Positions 11,001-16,175 of a DNA stretch of 44,922 nt are shown here, piece by piece. Both the position numbers and the translations under genes were made by a program. The DNA comes from Lachnospiraceae bacterium (GTDB lineage Bacteria; Bacillota; Clostridia; Lachnospirales; Lachnospiraceae). The first letter of the stretch is position 1. Each line of letters opens with the position of its first letter. The notes under the pieces are model-generated. The model did no database searches. It saw nothing but the letters and a program-made list of their open reading frames with translations, and was not told the origin of the DNA. Where the stretch lies: positions 1 through 44,922 of the forward strand of contig JAFTFE010000037.1 of the NCBI GenBank assembly GCA_017449765.1. Direction: 5' to 3'.

Positions 11001-11660
11001 GATACTACGGCGCCTGTTATCAAGGATTTATCGGAATTTGACGGAAAGACCTTTAATTCTATTGACCTTGATTTAGATCTTGATGAGTTTGTATCCGATC
11101 TTACCGTATGTAATGTGCGTATGTACTTAAACGGTAGTGAATATGACGGTGTTTCAGATATTGAAGATGGTTCATATACGCTGCTTATAACTGCTGAGGA
11201 TGAGCTTGGACATAAGAGCGAGCAAAGCGCAACTTTCGTACTTGACACTAAAGCACCGGTATTCATTGTAACAGGTGTTGAAGATGGAGATGTTAAAGAA
11301 GAAAATTACGACATCGAGATTTCATTACAGCTTGATGAGGATATGCTTACAAGTGTTAAGTTAAATGACAAAGACGTACTTCTTAGTAACAATAATAAGA
11401 CAGCCACTCTCAAGGTAACCGACAGAGGAGTATATGAACTCTATATGGCGGCTGTTGACCCTGCCGGAAATGAGGCTGAACAGACCATAAGCTTTGTATA
11501 TGGTGATGAAGAAATGGCGGAAGCGGCAGCGGAAGCTGATTCAGTAATTAAGACTGAAGGTAAATCAGCGAGATGGTGGTTGTGGATTATAGCCGCAGCA
11601 GCAATCCTGGGCGGAGGCGGATTCATATTTATTCTGCTCAAGAGAAGAAAGAGTGAGTAA
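5061..11660 (+). CDS. Giant surface protein with bacterial Ig-like repeats
   Basis: A 2199-residue protein. Residues 12-31 form a hydrophobic signal or anchor followed by a possible cleavage site near DAKAAA. The body is built from many Ig-like modules whose joints read F-x-(I/V)-D-x-T-x-P, with the recurrent phrase AVDKANNQS. Four large units of about 204 residues lie at 7962-10400. Residues about 2167-2191 are a second membrane helix, followed by a short basic tail (LKRRKSE). There is no LPXTG sorting signal, so anchoring should be by the membrane helix. It is probably an elongated surface stalk or adhesin; the ligand is unknown. It is the last gene of the kinase cassette, 38 bases after the previous gene, with GGAAGGAG upstream, and a terminator follows. 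Confidence 0.9.
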   Translation: MEKLWNNSSKLYKVIAIVLTLIMVVTPLYIHFNKRYDAKAAAPISLCAVYQYDDGGVPTWAILEDEIAKSDNSVQYGIWVDDFSDGITKIYYTTNGSDEQYLDISSTTQNVIEVAAEADTSNYKVTKYDDGEGIHILDEAIPFPKLIRDNNPILGLSVAATVNGTDFAGNVINCKSGDVLEITITTGYDLTGLNIFGTNVTDLPDTYEGGNYDTDYVRTYRYTYTFSGSSNEVYTNKDIIAYDTKNPSGVTISCSSLIYDINKPVITEDITPPATGYTSGETYTNYTYKYKITSGVDDISQESELEEAYYVISGAKEVTDNGRVDLNVPSGAKEFTGNIPVPVSKTNSGTTIEFHAKDKAGNENTKSIKIIIDDTPPTNPEVKYLRGGDEISAHSGTYYLKPDDTIKITTSDNFNLKEFKIYDGTTYNENDVLWNNDNINDTLEEYSARLYELYNKATAADLSDGSYNLGIRAYDWAKNGPNYSYSDSPASFTIDGTDPQQDGDVELWYMETGILHQVTSDMLDSGNVFCYNSQKYGGLEYRVKIDETNFNANTDIYLKSSNNSDSITGFYSDGGYYNHSIPVANATLQPVGEAVEYTIYVVDYAGNDLTITGLPKICVVDTDIRFSDLSLKDSDGHSIATDEESLASISQYSNKVYTLSVTVKSGFELSTISLKYDDTYTKTLTEGTDFNDSTEEYTNLYYAEVEFKIPAEELGELANKRFNGMQLYAEDTSGEHMSVDIPLRMYDSTKPIVRKTDETKITTDTIWHQSVNLSFAILSGTEGENESPLDTAGYTISGSNDNDSKTYTPSGPKITDTVSIPESNSINGTVIRFNATDKATNIMSGMTDDPISFTFKVDATKPVINSLTAAGNAANALPLSGDPEIAMNISDNLTLDTAEFSITLPDGTVKVYSCSGVTGEQQNISVVKSYTLSRILGSNPADGQYKIKLTVNDKAHNPASKEITFVLDNTLPVFTADIVSGTSGKNNGFYNTAVKVKLTVKDANFNADKISVTDNGSEVALDGDWTLDNDVYTATVTVDKDAEGSHNIKISGSDNAGVEGVSKNVSFTVDKTIPEVSLSVNGSTYTEDMGVKLFTDTVVVKAYVSDTNEDLEDLRIKVTKTVPGQQAVTYEYTATSEREFTYTDEADYTINFIAVDKANNQSDVRTVRFKIDKTLPVFDASIISGTSSKNNGYYNTAVKVKLTVNEENFSADNIIVTDNGTEITVDDGWSKEDGVYAATVTVADTAEGIHNIKISGVDIAGLEGVSKKISFTIDKTVPEVELTVNGSIYLENMGVQYESGTVTVKAAVKDTNEDSEDLRIQVIKTVPGQKTTSTEYISTAFREFTYTDEADYTINFIAVDKAGNSSVVRTARFNIDNTAPALEADIVNGTSVKNNGFYNSAVQVRLSVKEDNFNADEMVVTDNGSEIALDGGWTLKDGIRTATVTIPETSEGTHNIRISGVDKAGVKGVSNDASFTIDKTIPEVELSLDENPYNESMGVQYRHGNVVIRASVKDTNEDAGDLRVQVIKTVPGQETTISEYYPTSDREFIYTDEAEYAINFVAVDKANNQSVVRTVRFIIDTTAPELDINLIAGTSGKQNNCYNSDVVVRLTCVDNNLNPDSLFVTDNNYPINVNWTADGSSYYADVTFSSEGEHTVVVSASDKSGTSGAAKQIQFIIDKTAPTVALLLNGGTIYNESMGTLNLTGPANINISVTDNNDDLEDLRVQVIKTVPDSETITTEYMPTSNRLLSFSDEADYVINLYAVDRANNQSVIRTISFRIDTTAPTLTISGADGGTSSNAVSVGFNITESFWQDATGTVTIYRKAGDGQEEALYKTLTITPNQRVFTLSELLSDTGVYRFEFEARDRVGHTTKTEQSITVDRNKPEIKLTGVNNYDVTDGFVNVSVTVSDEFFSSKTVSATGTVIRPDGTKNAVRFSPFLASGNPTTIEQTFSEDGIYDITILSRDIAGNESSYSVHFTIDTTAPVIKDLSEFDGKTFNSIDLDLDLDEFVSDLTVCNVRMYLNGSEYDGVSDIEDGSYTLLITAEDELGHKSEQSATFVLDTKAPVFIVTGVEDGDVKEENYDIEISLQLDEDMLTSVKLNDKDVLLSNNNKTATLKVTDRGVYELYMAAVDPAGNEAEQTISFVYGDEEMAEAAAEADSVIKTEGKSARWWLWIIAAAAILGGGGFIFILLKRRKSE
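7962..10400 (+). repeat. Four tandem units of 612/612/612/603 bp in the Ig-repeat gene
   Basis: Unit starts are marked by the D-(N/K/T)-T-x-P joint followed by GTS-x-K-x-N near bases 7962, 8574, 9186 and 9798, with the next joint at 10401. Each unit holds two Ig-like modules: one with VTDNG and one with KTVPGQ (PD in the last copy) and TDEADY. The first three units have exactly the same length; the fourth is three codons shorter and more diverged. Confidence 0.9.
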
Positions 11661-11682
11661 ATTATCCAATATATAAAGAATG

Positions 11683-11716
11683 AGAGGACGGAGTTTCTTC
11701 GTCCTCTTGCTTTTTT
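11683..11716 (+). terminator. Rho-independent terminator of the kinase/Ig cassette
   Basis: An 8-bp perfect stem, AGAGGACG with CGTCCTCT, encloses a 9-base loop and is followed by TGCTTTTTT. It lies 23 bases after the Ig-protein stop. Confidence 0.88.
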
Positions 11717-11806
11717 ATTATAAGAAATAATTTGTGTTATTATTTTATAGGTGTTATAATTTCACGAGAAAGAGGTTTTATTATTAAATCCGAAAAGAGG
11801 AAAAAT

Positions 11807-12454
11807 ATGTTTACTGCGGTAGTGTTTGATATGGACGGTGTTATATTTGATACCGAGAAACTATACAGAAGATTTTATATGCAGGAAGGACTGTCGCGTG
11901 GAGTCCCTGAGGATGTAATGACACGTGCATGTGAAGCTGTGGCAGGCGGGACTAAGTTCGACAATAAACCAAGATTTGAGGCCATAGTCGGAAGGAATAT
12001 AGAGTATCTGTCATTTCGCGACAGGGTTATGGAAAATTTTGAGGATTATGTCACGACATATGGTGTCGAGCTAAAGGATGGAGTTGTCGAGACGTTGGAT
12101 TATTTAAAATCAAAGAATATAAAGATCGCTCTTGCAACTTCGACTATGGAATCACGTGCGAGAAAGTATCTTAAGACAGATAATATGGATACATATTTTG
12201 ATAAGCTTATCTTTGGGGATATGGTTGAGCACAGCAAACCCGATCCTGATATATATCTGAAAGCATGTAAGGCGCTTGATGAAGAACCGGAGAATGCAAT
12301 AGCAGTTGAAGATTCTATAAATGGTATTGTGTCAGCAGGCAGAGCCGGTATGTATCCGGTTATGGTGGTGGATTTGATTCCGCCAAATGACACAATAAGG
12401 GAATATGCAAAGCAGATTTATTATAATATGAGAGAACTGATGAAGCTGATATAA
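11807..12454 (+). CDS. HAD-superfamily hydrolase, beta-phosphoglucomutase-like
   Basis: A 215-residue haloacid-dehalogenase-type phosphatase or phosphomutase. The ATG at 11807 is preferred over an upstream in-frame codon because AGAGG sits 6 bases before it and the protein then begins with the first core strand. HAD motifs are visible: FDMDGVIFD (nucleophile D8, acid D10), the ATST motif II, KPDPDIY with the motif III lysine, and VEDSINGI with the acidic motif IV pair. The helical cap lies between motifs I and II. The Asp-x-Asp-Gly-Val start resembles beta-phosphoglucomutase and sugar-phosphate phosphatases. The substrate cannot be assigned from sequence. It stands between a terminator and a separate downstream operon. 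Confidence 0.88.
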   Translation: MFTAVVFDMDGVIFDTEKLYRRFYMQEGLSRGVPEDVMTRACEAVAGGTKFDNKPRFEAIVGRNIEYLSFRDRVMENFEDYVTTYGVELKDGVVETLDYLKSKNIKIALATSTMESRARKYLKTDNMDTYFDKLIFGDMVEHSKPDPDIYLKACKALDEEPENAIAVEDSINGIVSAGRAGMYPVMVVDLIPPNDTIREYAKQIYYNMRELMKLI

Positions 12455-12536
12455 TTATTACCATGTGTAGTAAATTATTAAAATACGGACATGTGAAAAT
12501 ATAATTAATAATATAGATTAGGAGGATTACTATAAT

Positions 12537-12875
12537 ATGAACTTGTTAATTGTTATTTTAAAGAAAGCTAATCTGATAGATGAAATTTGTAAGGAACTTG
12601 CGGAAAATGGCGTACACGGCGGTACTATAATAGATGGCGTTGGTATGGCAAGTATTATAGAGAAGATGGATGACCTTCCGATGTTCTCTATGCTTCGTTC
12701 GATACTTGCGGATGATGATGAGAATGAAACGGTAAAGACAATGCTCTTTGTCATGGATGATGATGAACTTGTTAAAGCGAGAAAGACTATCAGAGATGTG
12801 GTTGGCTTGGATGAACCAAATACAGGTATTATGTTTGCTGTGCCTGTAACTTTTGTAGAGGGGCTTGGTGCATAA
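12537..12875 (+). CDS. PII-like small protein, candidate antiporter regulator
   Basis: A 112-residue soluble protein with an alternating strand-helix pattern of the PII/ferredoxin-like kind: a first strand (LLIVILKKA), a helix, GGTIIDGVG, a variable acidic middle, then TMLFVMDDDE, a helix and the closing strand GIMFAVPV. The long nucleotide-binding T-loop of GlnB-type PII proteins is not obvious, and the middle is an acidic stretch (LADDDENE). It ends 3 bases before an antiporter gene, so the two are co-translated. PII-like proteins often regulate a membrane partner encoded beside them, so control of the antiporter is likely but inferred. AGGAGG lies 11 bases upstream of the ATG. Confidence 0.65.
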   Translation: MNLLIVILKKANLIDEICKELAENGVHGGTIIDGVGMASIIEKMDDLPMFSMLRSILADDDENETVKTMLFVMDDDELVKARKTIRDVVGLDEPNTGIMFAVPVTFVEGLGA

Positions 12876-12878
12876 GAT

Positions 12879-14051
12879 ATGAAGCTTAATACACTCACTT
12901 ATATGGCTATAATGCTTCTTGCAGCTCTTATAGCCGGAAAGATTGTTAAAAAACTGAAGCTTCCTAATGTGACGGGATATCTGGTAATCGGACTTTTGAT
13001 AGGACCGCATTGTTTGAATATTATAACTGATGACTGTCTTGCACATGTGTCGATTATTTCAGAGGTTGCACTTGGCTTTATAGCATTTTCAATCGGTGCG
13101 GAATTCAGGATAAAATTCTTACGAAAAATTGGTAAAACTCCTGTTGTGGTTGGTATTACTGAAGGACTTGGAGCGGTAATTGCAGTAGATACAATTATGC
13201 TTATATGCGGTTACGATGTGACATTTGCATTGGCTATGGGGGCTATAGCATCTGCGACTGCTGCGGCATCTACCCTTATGATAGTTAAGCAATATAAGTC
13301 CAAAGGCCCGGTAACCCAGACTCTGCTTCCCGTGGTTGCTATAGATGATGCAGTAGCGCTTATGGCATTTGGTATTTCTATGGCTGTTGCTAATGTAATA
13401 GTTTCAAAGGGAAATGTATCTGTGGGTAAGCTTTTGCTTAAGCCTTTCATAGAGTTGGCAGGAGGGCTTGCGTTCGGCGCCGTACTTGGATTGATTATGG
13501 CTATACTTGTTCATTTTTATACCGGCCGAGGCAACAGACTTGCTATTACCGTAATGATGATATTTTTATGTCTTGGGATATCGGATATTGCAGGATTTTC
13601 TTCACTGCTTGCATGTATGATGCTAAGCCTTGTATTCGTTAATCTGTCTAAGAATTCCGATAAGATATATGAGCCTGTTGACAGGATTACACCACCTATA
13701 TATATGATGTTTTTCATTATATCCGGTGCGTCGCTCGATGTAACTGTTATTGCTTCTGTTGGGGTTGTTGGGCTGATATATGTAGTTGGAAGGATAGCAG
13801 GTAAGGCGCTTGGCTCCGCCTTTGGTGCAAAGATTTCCAAGGCTCCGAAAGAAGTAGTTAAATGGCTTGGTCTAACTCTTATTCCACAGGAGGGTGTTGC
13901 AATCGGTCTTGCGACTTCGGCAGCAAAATCACTGCCTGAATATGGCAATAAAATTAGAACAATCGTTTTGTGTGGAGTTGTAATATTTGAACTTATCGGA
14001 CCTGTCGTCACGAAGACTGTCCTAAAAAAAGCAGGAGAGATAAACGCATAA
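12879..14051 (+). CDS. Monovalent cation/proton antiporter (CPA2/Kef type)
   Basis: A 390-residue membrane protein with about 11-12 hydrophobic segments throughout and no soluble RCK/TrkA domain at the C-terminus. Family features include the early LPNVTGYLVIGLLIGP segment, an AIDDAVALMAFG segment whose Asp pair matches the ion-binding aspartates of CPA antiporters, and a late PQEGVAIGL segment. It should exchange Na+ or K+ for protons across the cell membrane; the ion is not decidable. Lack of an RCK domain fits the idea that the PII-like protein encoded just upstream acts as the regulatory part instead. The two genes are 3 bases apart. Confidence 0.87.
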   Translation: MKLNTLTYMAIMLLAALIAGKIVKKLKLPNVTGYLVIGLLIGPHCLNIITDDCLAHVSIISEVALGFIAFSIGAEFRIKFLRKIGKTPVVVGITEGLGAVIAVDTIMLICGYDVTFALAMGAIASATAAASTLMIVKQYKSKGPVTQTLLPVVAIDDAVALMAFGISMAVANVIVSKGNVSVGKLLLKPFIELAGGLAFGAVLGLIMAILVHFYTGRGNRLAITVMMIFLCLGISDIAGFSSLLACMMLSLVFVNLSKNSDKIYEPVDRITPPIYMMFFIISGASLDVTVIASVGVVGLIYVVGRIAGKALGSAFGAKISKAPKEVVKWLGLTLIPQEGVAIGLATSAAKSLPEYGNKIRTIVLCGVVIFELIGPVVTKTVLKKAGEINA

Positions 14052-14113
14052 ACAGCCTGTTTCAAGCATATATTTTAGAGTAGTAAATATATTATTATGT
14101 GGAGGCGGTTTAT

Positions 14114-14476
14114 TTGACAAGGTCTTATAAAATCATAGGTGTACTAAGATCTTTGATAGTTGCTTACGTAGTGACCGGTGTTATGCTTATTATACTTGCA
14201 TTTGCCATGTATAAGCTTGGACTTAGTGAGGATAGAGTGAACTTTTTTATAACATTGGTTTACATACTCTCTTCGGCTATAGGAGGTATAGTAATAGGCA
14301 AATCTATGAAGGAAAAAAAGTATATGTGGGGGCTTTTGCTTGGCTTTTTATATGTAGCGGTTATTTGTATTGCTTCGATTGTGGTAACCAAGGACACAAG
14401 CGTTATCTCTGCACATGGAATAAGTACTATAATACTTTGTCTGTTGGGTGGTACACTCGGCGGTATGATAAGCTAA
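14114..14476 (+). CDS. Four-helix membrane protein of the TIGR04086 type
   Basis: A 120-residue protein with four hydrophobic segments. The start is taken as TTG at 14114: GGAGG at 14101-14105 lies 8 bases upstream, whereas the alternative GTG at 14099 would overlap that ribosome site. The C-terminal glycine-rich helix ends GGTLGGMIS. Proteins like this (TIGR04086 family) are found next to SCIFF peptides in Clostridia, and here it lies immediately upstream of scfA. Its role is unknown; a part in export or quality control of the modified peptide is only a guess from position. It has its own ribosome site, and the SCIFF gene has its own promoter. Confidence 0.75.
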   Translation: MTRSYKIIGVLRSLIVAYVVTGVMLIILAFAMYKLGLSEDRVNFFITLVYILSSAIGGIVIGKSMKEKKYMWGLLLGFLYVAVICIASIVVTKDTSVISAHGISTIILCLLGGTLGGMIS

Positions 14477-14484
14477 AAAATTGC

Positions 14485-14513
14485 TTTTCATTATGATGAA
14501 ACTATGTTATAAT
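14485..14513 (+). promoter_or_regulatory. Sigma-A promoter of scfA (extended -10)
   Basis: TTTTCA, a 17-base spacer, then TATAAT at 14508-14513 preceded by TG one base before the hexamer, giving an extended -10. It lies 33 bases before the scfA start codon, so the SCIFF precursor can be transcribed on its own. Confidence 0.75.
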
Positions 14514-14546
14514 GCATAATTAGATAAATTTAGGAGGATACTTTTT

Positions 14547-14687
14547 ATGAAGAGAATTAAGACATTAACCGATAAGACATTAAACAGTACTGTAGTAAAG
14601 GGTGGCTGTGGCGAGTGCCAGACTTCATGCCAGTCAGCATGCAAGACTTCATGTACAGTTGGTAACCAGAGCTGCGAAAATAAATAA
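14547..14687 (+). CDS. scfA: SCIFF ranthipeptide precursor (six Cys in 45 residues)
   Basis: A 46-residue peptide with Cys at 21, 24, 28, 32, 36 and 43, the hallmark of the SCIFF family. The leader (MKRIKTLTDKTLNSTVVKGG) ends in Gly-Gly and is followed by a Cys/Ser/Thr-rich core. In this family the radical SAM partner links Cys sulfurs to carbon atoms of acceptor residues, often Thr, and the core contains such residues (for example Thr27 and Thr34). AGGAGG lies 9 bases upstream of the ATG. It is followed by a hairpin and the maturase gene. SCIFF peptides are nearly universal in Clostridia, but their biological role is not established. Too short for many gene finders. Confidence 0.96.
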   Translation: MKRIKTLTDKTLNSTVVKGGCGECQTSCQSACKTSCTVGNQSCENK

Positions 14688-14714
14688 TATAAGATAATAC
14701 ATAATATCCTAAAT

Positions 14715-14743
14715 AAAGGGGATTATCTTAGATAGTCCTCTTT
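14715..14743 (+). promoter_or_regulatory. Intergenic hairpin between scfA and scfB
   Basis: An 11-bp stem (two G-U pairs) with a 7-base loop, arms AAAGGGGATTA and TAGTCCTCTTT. No run of U follows, so it is a weak terminator at best. It could attenuate transcription into the maturase or protect the 3' end of a scfA transcript. Confidence 0.7.
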
Positions 14744-14771
14744 AGTTGCGTTATTAAAAGGAGTACCACAG

Positions 14772-16175
14772 ATGGTTTATCAGTACATTAATAATGGATA
14801 TTATATCGTACTTGATGTGTGCAGCGGATCGGTTCATATCGTAGATGAACTTGTCTATGATATGATTGCTATGTATGAGGACAAGTCTAAGGAAGACATT
14901 GCAAAGGCTATACACGAGAAGTATAAGAATAAATATTCAGATGAGGACATCTATGATGCATACTCTGATATAGAAGAATTAAAAAGCTCAGGTCAGCTTT
15001 TTACCGAAGATGTATATAGAGATGTAATAGTTGATTTTAAAAAGAGAAAAACAGTAGTCAAAGCCCTGTGTCTTCATATCGCTCATGACTGTAATCTGGC
15101 TTGTAAGTATTGCTTTGCGGATGAGGGTGAGTATCACGGACAAAAACGTGAGCTTATGCCTATAGAAGTAGGCAGACAGGCAATTGACTTTTTGATAGAA
15201 AATTCCGGAAGTCGTGTTAATCTTGAGGTTGATTTCTTCGGCGGTGAGCCGCTTATGAATTTTGATGTAGTAAAAGAGATTGTCGCTTACGGAAGAAGTA
15301 AGGAAAAGGAATATAACAAGAATTTCAGGTTCACACTCACTACAAATGGTGTATTACTTAATGATGATGTGATAGATTTCTGTAACAAAGAAATCTCAAA
15401 TGTAGTTCTGAGTTTGGATGGAAGGAAATGTGTGCATGACAAGATGCGTCCGACCAGAAACGGAAAAGGAAGTTATGACATAATAATTCCTAAGTTCAAG
15501 GAATTCGTGGAAAAACGTGGTGATAAGAGCTACTATGTAAGAGGTACATTTACAAGGAATAATCTTGATTTTATCGAAGATTTTAAAGCTATGGCTGATC
15601 TTGGGTTTAAGGAAATTTCCATAGAGCCGGTTGTGTCACCGCCGACAGAGGATTATTCGATAAGGGAAGAAGATGTGGACAAGATATGCGAGCAGTATGA
15701 TAAGCTTGCACTTGATATTATAGAAAGATACAAAAATGGTAAACCTGTTACATTCTTTCATTATATGATAGACTTAAACGGTGGACCGTGTGTGTATAAG
15801 AGGCTATCAGGCTGCGGCTCGGGAACTGAGTATTTGGCGGTTACACCGCAGGGAGAACTCTATCCGTGTCATCAGTTTGTAGGTATAGATGGCTTTAAGC
15901 TTGGAAACGTATATGACGGAATAGATAATTACGAGGTTGTGGACGAATTTAAGCTTTGCAACGTATATGCCAAGGATAAATGTAAGGATTGTTTTGCGAG
16001 ATTTTATTGCAGCGGAGGCTGTGCTGCGAATTCGTACCTGTTCCATGGTAATATACTTGATACATATGACATCGGCTGTAAGATGCAGCAAAAGCGTGTC
16101 GAATGTGCAATTATGATAAAGGCTGCTTTGGCCGATTTTAATGAAAAAGAGGAGTGTAAAGATGAAGAAAGCTAA
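14772..16175 (+). CDS. scfB: SCIFF peptide radical SAM maturase (SPASM)
   Basis: A 467-residue radical SAM enzyme that forms thioether links in the SCIFF peptide. Residues about 1-95 look like the peptide-binding (RRE) domain. The core begins with C107-x3-C111-x2-C114 for the SAM-cleaving iron-sulfur cluster, followed by FFGGEP for SAM binding. The C-terminal SPASM region has many cysteines (GPCVY, SGCGSG, YPCHQF, KCKDCFARFYCSGGC, IGCKM), enough for two auxiliary clusters, and matches the family length. AAAAGGAG lies about 8 bases before the ATG. Its last 14 bases overlap the secDF start, so the two are translationally coupled. The assignment rests on both the motifs and the precursor next door. 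Confidence 0.96.
   Translation: MVYQYINNGYYIVLDVCSGSVHIVDELVYDMIAMYEDKSKEDIAKAIHEKYKNKYSDEDIYDAYSDIEELKSSGQLFTEDVYRDVIVDFKKRKTVVKALCLHIAHDCNLACKYCFADEGEYHGQKRELMPIEVGRQAIDFLIENSGSRVNLEVDFFGGEPLMNFDVVKEIVAYGRSKEKEYNKNFRFTLTTNGVLLNDDVIDFCNKEISNVVLSLDGRKCVHDKMRPTRNGKGSYDIIIPKFKEFVEKRGDKSYYVRGTFTRNNLDFIEDFKAMADLGFKEISIEPVVSPPTEDYSIREEDVDKICEQYDKLALDIIERYKNGKPVTFFHYMIDLNGGPCVYKRLSGCGSGTEYLAVTPQGELYPCHQFVGIDGFKLGNVYDGIDNYEVVDEFKLCNVYAKDKCKDCFARFYCSGGCAANSYLFHGNILDTYDIGCKMQQKRVECAIMIKAALADFNEKEECKDEES

Noticed and set aside
12455-12500. AT-rich imperfect palindrome after the HAD gene as a terminator
   Set aside because: Pairing needs shifts and there is no U-run; likely chance in AT-rich sequence.
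14052-14080. Short palindrome AAACAGCCTGTTT after the antiporter gene as a terminator
   Set aside because: The stem is only 5 bp and no U-run follows closely.
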